Source: G963664115 sp965263045
GTDB lineage: Bacteria; Acidobacteriota; Terriglobia; 20CM-2-55-15
Direction: 5' to 3'
Length of the DNA stretch: 64,000 bases
Assembly: GCA_965263045.1 (NCBI GenBank)
Contig: CBDHGK010000020.1
Coordinates: 1 to 64,000, forward strand
The notes beneath the pieces were generated by a model. The model saw only the letters and a program-made list of their open reading frames with translations. It did not search any database and was not told the origin of the DNA. The translations under genes were made by a program, and so were the position numbers. Below are positions 35,567-44,402 of the stretch, piece after piece. Within the stretch, counting starts at the first letter, position 1, and every line of letters begins with the position of its first letter.

Positions 35567-35887
35567 TTATGTCTTCTGCTCAGTTGGTGCGATCTCTGGT
35601 TTGCCGTATTTGGCAAACAGGTCGTTGAAGCTCTCAAAGATAAGTTGCTGCAGCGTCATGCCCTGCTCGGCTGCAAGAGCCTTCACCTGATTGCGCACGG
35701 GTGGGGGGCACTCGATCGAAAGCGAGACGCGCTTTAGGACGGGCTTTGACGTCTCGGTTGGCGTGACCGTTTGAGTTGTGGGAGTTTGAGGTGGGGCGCG
35801 GTGACGGGTGCTGCCGCTAGCGTCAACGAGTGCTAGAGATAAGTCGGTTTCTTTCGTCTTAGGCATTTCCTGATTTCCTGTTTTCAT
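35567..35887 (-). CDS. Ribbon-helix-helix partition partner (ParB-like)
   Basis: 106 aa with a disordered Thr/Pro-rich N terminus and a C-terminal ribbon-helix-helix (RVSLSIECPPPVRNQVKALA, then MTLQQLIFESFNDLFAKYG). Small RHH proteins next to ParA act as centromere-binding adaptors and autorepressors in plasmid partition. Overlaps the parA stop by ATGA. Confidence 0.7.
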   Translation of the reverse strand: MKTGNQEMPKTKETDLSLALVDASGSTRHRAPPQTPTTQTVTPTETSKPVLKRVSLSIECPPPVRNQVKALAAEQGMTLQQLIFESFNDLFAKYGKPEIAPTEQKT

Positions 35888-36537
35888 GATTTGCCGGTTT
35901 CCTGTTTTCTGAGAACCGCTGCGATATAGCCGTAAAGCTTGCGACTTTCTTCGGCAGCCTTACCGCGCGGTTGGTATTCGAGCACTGCCAGCCCAGCGAC
36001 GGCGGCGTCCCCAAAGGCTGCGCGATGACCTAGGGTCGGTGGACAAACTTGCACACCCAATCCTTTAATGGCCTTGCGCGTCTGCTCCGCCCTCCCTCCC
36101 CTAGACGGTACTGCGTTCAAAAGCGCTATTGTTGGCCTACCGCCCGCGATTGCGATGAGCCTTTGACTGTTGGGCACGGTCTCCAAGTCGTAAATTTGTG
36201 GCCGGCACGGCATGAGGACGAGATCAGCGTGCTGAACTGCCATGTGTGAGGACTGCTCTGAGCGTGGAGGGGTGTCGATCAAAACTAGGTCGACGCCCTG
36301 CTCGCGGGCCTTGGCAAGTGTGTTGGGCAAGCGTGATGGCTGTGCATCGATCACAAGGGGAGTTGTGATGCCCTGTCGCTGCTGGCGGCGATCACTCCAA
36401 TTGCAAGCAGTCCCCTGCGGATCGAGATCGATGATCACTGCCGTTTTACCTGTCTGCTCGGCCGCAACGGCGAGAGTGATGGCGGTCGTAGACTTGCCGG
36501 CGCCCCCTTTTTGGCAAAGCAGTGCAATTGTATTCAT
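35884..36537 (-). CDS. parA: ParA partition ATPase
   Basis: 217 aa from ATG 36537. The deviant Walker A motif is CQKGGAGKSTTAITLA and the switch region is VIIDLDPQGTACNW; DLVLIDTPPRSEQS and HADLVLMPCRPQIYDLE follow. Small ParA type without an N-terminal DNA-binding domain, so the RHH partner is the DNA binder. It positions plasmid copies on the nucleoid. The upstream palindromes are the likely operator and centromere. Confidence 0.9.
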   Translation of the reverse strand: MNTIALLCQKGGAGKSTTAITLAVAAEQTGKTAVIIDLDPQGTACNWSDRRQQRQGITTPLVIDAQPSRLPNTLAKAREQGVDLVLIDTPPRSEQSSHMAVQHADLVLMPCRPQIYDLETVPNSQRLIAIAGGRPTIALLNAVPSRGGRAEQTRKAIKGLGVQVCPPTLGHRAAFGDAAVAGLAVLEYQPRGKAAEESRKLYGYIAAVLRKQETGKS

Positions 36538-36547
36538 TTGATGCGTT

Positions 36548-36575
36548 CCTGTATTCAGGAATTCCTGAATACAGG
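36548..36575. promoter_or_regulatory. 28-bp perfect palindrome upstream of parA
   Basis: CCTGTATTCAGGAA and its exact complement TTCCTGAATACAGG abut, 11 bp from the parA start. Likely operator or centromere site for the RHH partner. Confidence 0.7.
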
Positions 36576-36598
36576 CTATGCCGTTAACATGGTTACCT

Positions 36599-36620
36599 GA
36601 TTTCCAGTTACCTGGAAATC
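36599..36620. promoter_or_regulatory. Second inverted repeat in the par promoter region
   Basis: GATTTCCAG / CTGGAAATC arms of 9 bp around TTAC, plus GTTACCTG twice (36592 and 36607). With the 28-bp palindrome it forms a compact control region. Confidence 0.6.
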
Positions 36621-37190
36621 CTGAACTTGAAGTATGGCCGAAGATGATACTCAAAAACAAGGGAGATCCCGGTTTGCGGATACCAAGGCAACTCCGTCAG
36701 CGGCGGTTCAAGCATGCTCCGATGATGGTTGGGCTCACCGCCGATGCTCCGTGCTGTGACCGCGAAGCTGGGCGGATACCGGATCCGCCGAGAACAAAAG
36801 CGGGGTAGTCAATGGCAGATAAAGAAACAGAGAAGAAGAAGCGGAATCGTCGGACCAGTCTGCGGGACCTTGAAAACACCAGATTCGGTTATATCTCGTC
36901 CCGGTTCAGCAGGCCGGCGATCTAGTCGGCCTGTGGAACTCCACCATGAGCCGCCACCTCTCCAGTTAAGCGGAAATGATCACGGAGGAAATCGAAATGA
37001 TCGGGGAAGCGATCAACGCGATCCGGGGGTCGACTGAAGCGGTCGAAAAGGCCTGGAAAACAGTCCTCAACGAGTTTCGCGCACGCCGGAAGGCTGGAGA
37101 AGTGAAATCCGATGGCGTTCGGCGATCGATTGCGTCGGTTGTGCAAGTTTCAGAAAGAGGCGGGAGCGATGGGTCCGGTCGACCGGGATC
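36621..37190. other. Region of short frames next to the par locus
   Basis: ATG 36812-36925 would give a 37-aa basic peptide (MADKETEKKKRNRRTSLRDL). ATG 36976 opens an 82-codon frame with helical start MITEEIEMIGEAINAIRGST. Neither has a family. The second runs into the truncated recombinase and is probably broken. Confidence 0.3.
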
Positions 37191-37577
37191 TTGTCGCCAT
37201 CCGGCTGGTGGTGGGGCGCAGTAAACCGCTTGGGGCTCGCCGCCTTTCTCAAGGCGGCGCGACAGGGAGACGTGATCGTTGTGTGGAAGCGCCATCAGCT
37301 CGGTCGCAATCTCGTCAACGTGGTACAGGACCTCAACGTCAGCGACATCGGAATCCGAGTGCTTGCCGGCCGAGGCTCCCGCATCGACACGACGACGCCC
37401 GGTGGAAAGTTGGTCTTCGCACTCCTTGCGGCTTTGGCGGAATTCGTACGAGAGCTGATCCGAGAACGGACCCGCGATGGATTGGCCGCTGCACGAGCCA
37501 GGGGCAGGAAGGGAAGGCGCCCTCACGCGTTGTGCAATGCGCAGCTGCGCCTAGCTCAGGCAGTGAGCAACCATTAA
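37191..37577 (+). pseudogene. Serine recombinase lacking its catalytic N terminus
   Basis: The frame has AARQGDVIVVWKRHQLGRNL, IDTTTPGGKLVFALLAALAE and RELIRERTRDGLAAARARGR, the second half of an invertase/resolvase catalytic domain. The YxRxS start with the nucleophilic Ser is missing, and the C-terminal helix-turn-helix decays (CNAQLRLAQAVSNH). VWKRHQ replaces the usual VWKLDR. A divergent, dead relative of the intact gene at 37800. Confidence 0.75.
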
Positions 37578-37594
37578 GGGGTCGAGTCCGGTAG

Positions 37595-38400
37595 AGGGTA
37601 TCAGGCAGATTGGTGCGATTTTGCACGCCAAGGCCGTGAGCGCGACCATCGTAAAACCGGTCGGTTTCGCGACAGGTAACGGGGAAGGCGCACGACGCAG
37701 GATCAGGACGTTGATTGCGTTGCAAAACCCTGTCGCACAAATCTATTGTTGCAATTCTACGGGGTCGTGGGCCTTCTGCGACCCCCCGACAGAGGGGTGA
37801 TGATGCTCATTGGGTATGCACGGGTCTCCACCCAAGACCAGACGCTGCGACTCCAGCACGCCGCGCTCACCGACAGTGGCTGCGAAAAGCTCTTCCGCGA
37901 AAAACTCTCCGGCACCCGCACGACTCTCCCGGAGAGAGAGAAGCTCCTCGCCTTCGCGCGCAAGGGCGATGTCGTCGTGGTGTGGAAACTCGATCGCCTT
38001 GGGCGCTCCCTCCGCGATCTGATTGATGTGGTGAACTCGCTCCAGGACCGCGGGGTCGGATTACGGTCCCTCCAGGAAGCCATCGACACGACAACACCCG
38101 CCGGCAAGCTCACGTTTCACATCTTTACCGCACTCGCCGAGTTCGAGCGCGACATGATCCGTGAGCGCACCCGTGCCGGCCTCGCCGCCGCCCACAAGCG
38201 GGGCGTGGCCATCGGACGGCCGCGAGCACTCACGCCTGAGCAGATCCTCATGGCCAAGGCGATGACGGCCGACCCCGCCATCTCAATACGTCAGGTGGCG
38301 GAGCAGTTTGGTATCCACCGCTCGACGCTCTATCGGCACCTCAACGCGCGTCAGAAACGCTCCACTTAGCGTGCAAAATTACACCAATCTGTCTGATACC
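37595..38400. mobile_element. Serine-recombinase cassette between 34-bp inverted repeats
   Basis: Left 37595-37628 (AGGGTATCAGGCAGATTGGT...) and right 38367-38400 are inverted copies with three differences. The 806-bp unit holds only the recombinase gene. A copy lacking the gene lies at 61375-61450 in opposite orientation. No target duplication recognised. It could be a miniature Tn3-related unit (resolvase kept, transposase lost) or an unfamiliar element. Confidence 0.6.
37800..38369 (+). CDS. Serine recombinase (invertase/resolvase family)
   Basis: 189 aa from ATG 37800. It starts MMLIGYARVSTQDQTLRLQH with the nucleophilic Ser; VVVWKLDRLGRSLRDLIDVV, ALAEFERDMIRERTRAGLAA and a Hin-like helix-turn-helix (SIRQVAEQFGIHRSTLYRHL) follow. 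Complete and apparently functional. Alone inside its inverted repeats, so it may act on those repeats or on sites elsewhere. Confidence 0.92.
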   Translation: MMLIGYARVSTQDQTLRLQHAALTDSGCEKLFREKLSGTRTTLPEREKLLAFARKGDVVVVWKLDRLGRSLRDLIDVVNSLQDRGVGLRSLQEAIDTTTPAGKLTFHIFTALAEFERDMIRERTRAGLAAAHKRGVAIGRPRALTPEQILMAKAMTADPAISIRQVAEQFGIHRSTLYRHLNARQKRST

Positions 38401-38503
38401 CTATTACGGTCAGACCGGTCCGGTTCTGGAACGGCGCCAGCATGCTCTGGATCGCGCTCGTCGGCAACATCCAGAACGTTTCGTCAATGTACCGAGGAAG
38501 ATC

Positions 38504-38604
38504 GCTGGGCCGCCGGACAAGGTGTGGATCAACCCGCCCGCAGATTCGCCTACGGTAGCTTAAATTCCGAATGCAGGTGTCTCAAACTTGTTGACACGTT
38601 CCGG
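38504..38604. repeat. 101-bp dispersed repeat, copy 1
   Basis: Matches 59129-59229 in the same orientation with about two differences. It starts GCTGGGCCGCCGGACAA and ends TGTTGACACGTTCCGG. It probably marks an insertion-sequence end or a MITE-like unit; it truncates the gene at 38550-38807. Confidence 0.85.
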
Positions 38605-38807
38605 AGACGAAACTTCGGGTCAGTCTCAAGGCCTGCGATAGCTTCGACGATTTTCACGGGGACCGGGTCGGCTTTGGCTTTCGGGTTCGCCTGTCGAGCT
38701 AGCCACTTCATAAATACCTCTTCGCCGAGGTCGGACCCGACCGACTTACGGAGCGCGCTCAATTTTCTCAACTGAACTTTGGTGAGTGTGGCCTCATCAA
38801 TTGCCAT
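38550..38807 (-). CDS. Small protein downstream of hsdS, C terminus replaced by repeat
   Basis: 85 aa: MAIDEATLTKVQLRKLSALR and GEEVFMKWLARQANPKAKAD are helical and charged. The last 15 codons (VSTSLRHLHSEFKLP) come from the dispersed 101-bp repeat, so the native end is lost. Its place 187 bp after hsdS on the same strand suggests it belonged to the restriction-modification operon. Family not recognised. Confidence 0.45.
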   Translation of the reverse strand: MAIDEATLTKVQLRKLSALRKSVGSDLGEEVFMKWLARQANPKAKADPVPVKIVEAIAGLETDPKFRLRNVSTSLRHLHSEFKLP

Positions 38808-38993
38808 CTCTAAACTCCCTTATTTGCTGCTTGTTAACCTGAATATCGGCGCCGCTAGGATACTGAGTATTCGAGGATCGTGAACAGCGAAGCCAGTGAT
38901 CGTGAATGCTCGCCGAAGCGAAGAAATCTTCGATGTGATCGACCCCCATCACCGCCCATTGCGACAATGTGCGTGCGGGGCCGCGATGCCGTG

Positions 38994-40364
38994 CTAGCGG
39001 CCCTTCCCGCCGCCACCTTGGGCGATTTGGTTCTCGATGGCGGCCTTGGCCAGTTCCAGTAGCCGCGCCGCCTCGCGGCGGGCTTCGATGGCGTCGCTGA
39101 CGAAACGGTCGATTTGCTTCTGCACGCCCAGCACTCTGTCGGGTACGGGGATCGCGAGTAAGTCTTCCTCGGTGAAGCGTGGGTGATTGCTGCCGTCTTG
39201 CGACCACTTAAGGATGGTCTGCACCAGCGGGGAGCGCAGATATACCATGAGTGTTTCGGCAGTGAGGCCCTTATCGGTCGGTCGGAGGACGATGAACTCC
39301 GACGATCCGACCGACTGTGGCTTACCGGATGTACGGACGACGGCGATCTCCTGCAGGTAAGATCGGAGGCGACTGACCACGACATCCCCCGCCTGGAAGC
39401 GTTTCTTAGCGCTGCCGATCGCTGCGGCCTTCTGCGGCTCCTTCGTATCGTCGAGGAAGGGTTGGAGTGCATCGGTGACATCGAAGTTGCGTACGAGTTT
39501 TCCCCTGCTTGCCTGCGCCGGGTCCCACATGTCGCGGATCCCCGCCGCGTGGGCGGCAACGTTCTGATGAGGCATCTTCGCCAGCGCATCGAGCACGCGC
39601 CTCTTGCAGGGCATAAAGTACTCGGCTCCGAAGCGGCTCGCGCCTTCGAGGTCGCGAAAGCGGCGGGTGTAACACTTCTGAGGCGAGAGGTCGAGGCGAT
39701 GCAGACCCAGCACTTCCATCAGCTGCGCTTCGGCGAAGGCGATGGCGGCGGCGGCCTCCCGACGCTTAGCATATGCGGCCCTGGTCTGCTTGGACACCTG
39801 GGCCGCACAATCGAGAACGGGGACGCGCAGTTCGCGGATCTTTTCGATGAATAGATTTAGTTGGACGTTGCCCGTCGATTCCCGGAGGGATTGAAATCGT
39901 CCGTACTTGCAGTTCAGAAACGCGGCGAGGTAATACGGGTCTACCAGGGCATCTTTGTTGATCCGGATGATGCCCAAATGACGGTCCGAATTCGCGGGAA
40001 GAATTTCGGCTTGGACCACAGCGGCGTTCCCGATCGTCCCGACCGTGGTGATGAGCACATCGTTCTCGCGCAGGCTCGTGCGCGGGTTTGCAGTGTGCTG
40101 AGCATTGCTGATATGCAGAGCCTCTCCGAGCGCGAATGCGTTGTTCTTGACGCACTTTGCGGACAAGTAGCGGACCCCGTCCGTCTCGACTTTGTTGGGC
40201 GAGCCGTGGATGCCGTCGGTCACAAACGCCATCGTCCCAATACTCTGCGGCTTGCTTCGGGCGAGGTGTTTCGCATCGGCGAGATTGCGCGGATGGTAGT
40301 ACTCAGGGTCGCACCGATGCCCGAGTGCAAGCGCCGACAGTTTGACAACGCTCCACACCGCCAT
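38994..40364 (-). CDS. hsdS: HsdS-type DNA specificity subunit
   Basis: 456 aa with two target-recognition domains. The first spans about residues 30-200 (AFVTDGIHGSPNKVETDGVR, ENDVLITTVGTIGNAAVVQ, STGNVQLNLFIEKIRELRVP). The second spans about 235-430 (FQAGDVVVSRLRSYLQEIAV, DGSNHPRFTEEDLLAIPVP). A conserved coiled-coil spacer follows each (AQVSKQTRAAYAKRREAAAA; KQIDRFVSDAIEARREAARL). It sets the bipartite recognition sequence. ATG directly follows the hsdM stop. Confidence 0.9.
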   Translation of the reverse strand: MAVWSVVKLSALALGHRCDPEYYHPRNLADAKHLARSKPQSIGTMAFVTDGIHGSPNKVETDGVRYLSAKCVKNNAFALGEALHISNAQHTANPRTSLRENDVLITTVGTIGNAAVVQAEILPANSDRHLGIIRINKDALVDPYYLAAFLNCKYGRFQSLRESTGNVQLNLFIEKIRELRVPVLDCAAQVSKQTRAAYAKRREAAAAIAFAEAQLMEVLGLHRLDLSPQKCYTRRFRDLEGASRFGAEYFMPCKRRVLDALAKMPHQNVAAHAAGIRDMWDPAQASRGKLVRNFDVTDALQPFLDDTKEPQKAAAIGSAKKRFQAGDVVVSRLRSYLQEIAVVRTSGKPQSVGSSEFIVLRPTDKGLTAETLMVYLRSPLVQTILKWSQDGSNHPRFTEEDLLAIPVPDRVLGVQKQIDRFVSDAIEARREAARLLELAKAAIENQIAQGGGGKGR

Positions 40365-42335
40365 CTACTCGCCCTCTTCGCAGAAGGTGAGTTTCTGTTT
40401 CCTGCCCCACTTCACGAACGCTGTGGCAATCTCGCCCAGGTCGTGGTCGACAACCATATGGTTGTGTTCGTCTAGTTTCGGTGCGTTTTTTTCGTCGTAC
40501 ACGTAAACGTAATCCCCGCCGTTGTCCTTTCCTGGCTTTTCACTTGTGGCCAAGAACAGCGGATAATCGCTCATCTTTGGGTTGAGCGGCCCAGCCTTCT
40601 TGTCGCTGTTCCACGTCTGGATGAATAACACGCTGGTCTTGGTCCCCGTGTGGGGCTTGAAGGTGTTACCGTGGAGTCCTACAACCGCGAGAATGCGAGC
40701 ACGCTCGGTGATCCACTTCCTGATCTCTTCGTCTCCAGAATTGTTGAAGCGGCCTTGAGGGAGAATGATCGCAGCGCGCCCGCCGGGGCGCAGGAATTGA
40801 AGGTTCCTTTCGATAAAAAGGATGTCGCGCCCGACAGCCTTCTTCCAGCGGCGCTCATTCTTTCTTGCTAGGTCGTACTGCGCGAGAATGCGATTGTCCT
40901 TGATGTTTCCCGCGAAGGGTGGATTGGTCAGCAAGATGTCAAAATCGAACGAGCGGAACTGTTCTTCATTGCGGCGGTTCTCCTCGGCGTTCTTGAACTT
41001 GCGCAGTCGGGGCCGCAAGCCGGCCCGCACGTCCTCAGCCCACATCTTGGTGTTGAGTGTATTGGCCCGGTAGACGTTGGTTTTCCCATCGCCGGCGATG
41101 GTGTTGAGCGCCTTGGCGATCTTGACGCTGCGCGGGTCGAAGTCGATGCCGTAGGCGTGGCTTCCTGCGTAGTTGGCCTGCCACTGGTTTGGCCCCTTCG
41201 CCGTGAAGACATCGCCCCAGACGTGGAAGATGGAGTGAACGGTGAAGCCGCACGACCCGGCAGCGGTGTCGATGACGTACTCCTCGGTGGTGGGGTTGAG
41301 CATCTTCCCGCACATGTCGATAACGTGCCGCGGCGTGAAGTATTGTCCCTTCTCGCCCTTACTCGCCTTAATCGACAGGTACTCGAACGCCTCGTCGATC
41401 ACCGAAAGGTTCGAGTTGAACAGTTTCACGCGCTCCAGCGCCGAACCGCAGACCTTCAGGTGGTCGTATTCGAGCGCGATGCGTTCGCCAGTGCTGAAGA
41501 CGCCCGGCCACTCGTCCATCGCCTTCTCGAACAGGGCTGTCACGGCTTCGTAGAACTCCTTGCCGGTACGCCCCCCGACGCGAAACTCAAGGTTCCGCCT
41601 GCCCTTGGCTGCACGCGCGGCCCTAGCCTCGTCGAACAATTTGGCATAGATAAGCTTGAAGACTTCCTCGAAGGCGTCGACCCCCGCGTTGGCGAGCACC
41701 AAGTCCTCCATGTTGAGGATCACGTCCTTCAGGCTGGTCCGTTCGACCACCAGAATGTTCTCGCGTTGGAGATCGTCGATGGTCCATGGCTGGTTTAGCA
41801 TGTCCGCCAGCGTTTGCGTGGCGGTAGGCAGGTCCGGTACCTCGCGGAAGATATTCGGGTCTTCGCGATGCAACCCTATTGTTGAAGACCCGTTTGTCCA
41901 CATTCCGATGGGTGCACCTTCTGCGTTGCAGTAGCTCTTGAGTTGTTCCAGTCCGTCCTTGCGTTTAGCCTTCTTGCATTCAACGATGATGTATGGCGTG
42001 TCGGCAGTGTCTCTTTCGATTACCACGATATCGGCGCGCTTTGGGTGGATAGCCGAACCGAAGTAAACCTCCTTCTCGACTCGCAGCCGATCCTTCGGGT
42101 ATCCGTAGTGATCGATCAGCTTCTTGAGGTACAGCTGCCGCACGATCTCCTCAGGCTTGGCAGGGCGGTCCTTCTCCGTTGCCCAACACCTCAGGTAGGG
42201 CTTGCCGCCCTTATCGAAAAACTCTAGCGCCTTGATTTCTGCGTCAGAGAAGATCGTGAGGGCGTAATCCGAGCCCGTCAGGATGTCGGCGAGCGCGTGG
42301 CTGCCGGTTGCGGATCGTCTGGCGTCGTTGCCCAT
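40365..42335 (-). CDS. Fused restriction nuclease-N6-adenine methylase (BcgI-like type IIB/I)
   Basis: 656 aa from ATG 42335 (an upstream start at 42374 is possible). Residues 60-145 form an HsdR N-terminal-like PD-(D/E)XK domain: KRADIVVIERD with D102 and IIVECKKAKRKDGLEQLKSY with E119 and K121. The rest is an HsdM methylase: DTAAGSCGFTVHSIFHVWG (AdoMet motif I) and DILLTNPPFAGNI (catalytic NPPF). No helicase motor is present anywhere near. The fusion plus separate HsdS matches BcgI-type enzymes, which methylate and cut on both sides of a bipartite site. Confidence 0.85.
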   Translation of the reverse strand: MGNDARRSATGSHALADILTGSDYALTIFSDAEIKALEFFDKGGKPYLRCWATEKDRPAKPEEIVRQLYLKKLIDHYGYPKDRLRVEKEVYFGSAIHPKRADIVVIERDTADTPYIIVECKKAKRKDGLEQLKSYCNAEGAPIGMWTNGSSTIGLHREDPNIFREVPDLPTATQTLADMLNQPWTIDDLQRENILVVERTSLKDVILNMEDLVLANAGVDAFEEVFKLIYAKLFDEARAARAAKGRRNLEFRVGGRTGKEFYEAVTALFEKAMDEWPGVFSTGERIALEYDHLKVCGSALERVKLFNSNLSVIDEAFEYLSIKASKGEKGQYFTPRHVIDMCGKMLNPTTEEYVIDTAAGSCGFTVHSIFHVWGDVFTAKGPNQWQANYAGSHAYGIDFDPRSVKIAKALNTIAGDGKTNVYRANTLNTKMWAEDVRAGLRPRLRKFKNAEENRRNEEQFRSFDFDILLTNPPFAGNIKDNRILAQYDLARKNERRWKKAVGRDILFIERNLQFLRPGGRAAIILPQGRFNNSGDEEIRKWITERARILAVVGLHGNTFKPHTGTKTSVLFIQTWNSDKKAGPLNPKMSDYPLFLATSEKPGKDNGGDYVYVYDEKNAPKLDEHNHMVVDHDLGEIATAFVKWGRKQKLTFCEEGE

Positions 42336-42460
42336 GTGGCTAACAATAGCGCGAAGCCCAAGCGGTTGCAGCATGTGGTTTGTGATGTGCGCGAGCTGGT
42401 CGGACGCTGAGCGACTCTATAGTAAACGTTCTCGGAGTGCCTCATAGGGGGTTTGGGGGG

Positions 42461-43287
42461 GTTCTGGTGCAGACAACCAACGGGGATTGGCGATAATGGG
42501 ATATGGCGTATCGCAAAATTGAACGGAATCCTCTATTTGCCGGACGTTGGTTCGATGACGACATCATTCTCCTCTGCCTGCGCTGGTATTTTAGCTTCAA
42601 ACTGAGTTACCGAGACTTGGTCGCGATTTTAGGTGAGCGGGGTTTATCGATTTCGCACACCACGATCTTGCGTTGGGTGGTTCGCTATGCCGAAACCTGC
42701 GAGAAGCGTTGGCGGCGATTCGAGCGACCGGTGGGTGGGAGCTGGCGAGTCGATGAAACGTTTATAAAGGTGCGGGGCCAGTTGATGTACCTGTATCGAG
42801 CCGTGGACGGACAGGGCAACACCGTGGAGTTCTATCTGAGTCGAACACGGGGCATCGCGGCGGCGAAGGCATTCTTTCGCAAGGCACTGAAGCATCATCA
42901 GGAGCCTCATAGCATCACTCTGGATGGCCACCGGCCGAGCCATAGCGCGCTGCGGCGCATGGGAATGAACGGTGAGTTCAACTTCCGGGGGCGGAACATG
43001 GTGACGATTCGTTGCTGTCAGTATCTGAACAACGTTGTGGAGCAGGACCACCGCCGGGTGAAGGGGCGATTGCAACCGATGTTGGGATTCAAGACGTTCT
43101 ACAATGCGCGACGCGTGATTATCGGCATCGAGTTGGCGCAGAAGATTCACAAACGCCAGTTCGCAATTCCGGTCCCATGGCAATCGACTCCCGCGGTGAT
43201 CTGGCGTCACGTCATGGCAGCATAGTCCGCATCGCCGTAGCGTACTCCTGATCTTATCGTTCCGACAATCCTATCTGCACCAGAACC
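42461..43287 (+). mobile_element. Complete IS6-family element
   Basis: 827 bp with 14-bp perfect terminal inverted repeats GGTTCTGGTGCAGA (42461-42474) and its complement (43274-43287). One transposase gene. Remnants of the same element lie at 6703-6748 and 50965-51092. No 8-bp target duplication seen, consistent with a recombined copy. Confidence 0.9.
42503..43225 (+). CDS. IS6-family transposase
   Basis: 240 aa, full-length. N-terminal zinc/HTH region (RWYFSFKLSYRDLVAILGER, ISHTTILRWVVRYAETCEKR). DDE residues: D in SWRVDETFIKVRG, D in SITLDGHRPSHSAL, E in NNVVEQDHRRVKGRLQPML. The frame is intact and the ends match, so the element could be active. IS6 elements form cointegrates and often leave deletions, consistent with the remnants. 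Confidence 0.95.
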   Translation: MAYRKIERNPLFAGRWFDDDIILLCLRWYFSFKLSYRDLVAILGERGLSISHTTILRWVVRYAETCEKRWRRFERPVGGSWRVDETFIKVRGQLMYLYRAVDGQGNTVEFYLSRTRGIAAAKAFFRKALKHHQEPHSITLDGHRPSHSALRRMGMNGEFNFRGRNMVTIRCCQYLNNVVEQDHRRVKGRLQPMLGFKTFYNARRVIIGIELAQKIHKRQFAIPVPWQSTPAVIWRHVMAA

Positions 43288-43295
43288 CGGGTTGG

Positions 43296-43521
43296 GCTAC
43301 ACAAGCTGCGACGGGCGCTGGTGTGTCCGGACCGCGACCGGCTGTCGAGCGCCGTGGAGGTGGACGAAGTGTACGTCGGCGGCAGAGACCGGGGAGCGCG
43401 TGGCCGATCCCGCGGGAAGAAGGCGAATAGAGCGCGGGCCAAAGGCAAAGCCCAAACCGCAGTTTCGACAACGAGATGCGAAAGATCCAGACGGCCGGGG
43501 ATGCGCCTGGCCTGGAGATGA
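43296..43521 (+). pseudogene. IS1595/ISXO2-type transposase remnant
   Basis: The frames read RRALVCPDRDRLSSAVEVDE and VYVGGRDRGARGRSRGKKA, typical of ISXO2-like transposases (VEVDE.YVGG). Both ends are missing. It abuts the IS6 right end. Confidence 0.7.
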
Positions 43522-43573
43522 GGGTCTACGACGTGGGTTCGAAATCGGTCGAGACGTGGGGACTGGACGACGA

Positions 43574-44365
43574 ATGAGGACAGACAATCCGGCATACCGC
43601 TCGCATGCAGTGTTCCCTGCCATTGATCGATACGCGGAGTTCTACGAGCAGCTCTCGATGTCGATCATTGGGTTCGTGACCATGGGTACGGGCGCGTTCA
43701 TCAACATTGACACCTATATGTACCAGTCGATCGGAGGGACGTTGAACTCGATCCGCGCGATCCTCTACGAGGGCCGTATCAACGATGGGTACGCCTTAAT
43801 TCGCAAATACTTCGACTCAGTGATGCTCAGTCTGTACGTCGATCTGTACTTGAACGACCGACGCGACGAGGGGGTAGCCCGGGTTGACCAAGTCAACGAC
43901 TGGTTGCGCGGCACAAAGGCCCTGCCCCAGTACAAGATCATGAAGGCTTACGTGGCGGAAGCGGCGCGACTGGAGCCGGTGATCGGCATGCTGCTGAAGA
44001 GCGATCGTCGCTACAAGGCGATCCGAGACCGAAGCAACGGCCACATGCACTACAGCAACTTTCAGTCCGTGCTGCTCAACGACAAGGATGTCCGCGTAGA
44101 ACGGCTACCCGTTCTGGATCAGATCGAAAGCGACGTGGCAGACCTCTTCGTGCTGCATCTGGCATGCGTGTTCTTCATGAACGGGCACTACATGATGTCC
44201 AGCGACTACGTGGACCACCTCGAATGCGGCATGAAACCTGAGGTGGACTCGCAATACTGGGTAGCCCCATTTGTCCATGAAGTTTTTGACAAAGTGTTGA
44301 GCGTGCGGCGCCCGGATGTTTGTGCCGTCATAAGGAGCCACACGTCGATGCACTTGGAGCGATAG
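43574..44365 (+). CDS. Hypothetical protein, HEPN-like
   Basis: 263 aa, almost all alpha-helical. Helix pairs include INSIRAILYEGRI-type sequence, DGYALIRKYFDSVMLSLYVD and YKAIRDRSNGHMHYSNFQSV. The R-x5-H in RDRSNGH (followed by MHY) resembles the catalytic Rx4-6H of HEPN ribonucleases. HDHDY-type phosphodiesterase or kinase motifs are absent. No partner toxin-neutralising gene is adjacent. A defence or abortive-infection role is inference from fold-like features and location between RM and Mrr/AbiE genes. Confidence 0.5.
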   Translation: MRTDNPAYRSHAVFPAIDRYAEFYEQLSMSIIGFVTMGTGAFINIDTYMYQSIGGTLNSIRAILYEGRINDGYALIRKYFDSVMLSLYVDLYLNDRRDEGVARVDQVNDWLRGTKALPQYKIMKAYVAEAARLEPVIGMLLKSDRRYKAIRDRSNGHMHYSNFQSVLLNDKDVRVERLPVLDQIESDVADLFVLHLACVFFMNGHYMMSSDYVDHLECGMKPEVDSQYWVAPFVHEVFDKVLSVRRPDVCAVIRSHTSMHLER

Positions 44366-44402
44366 GTCGACCCGCGACGACCGCGGCGGCCTTGACGAAG
44401 GG

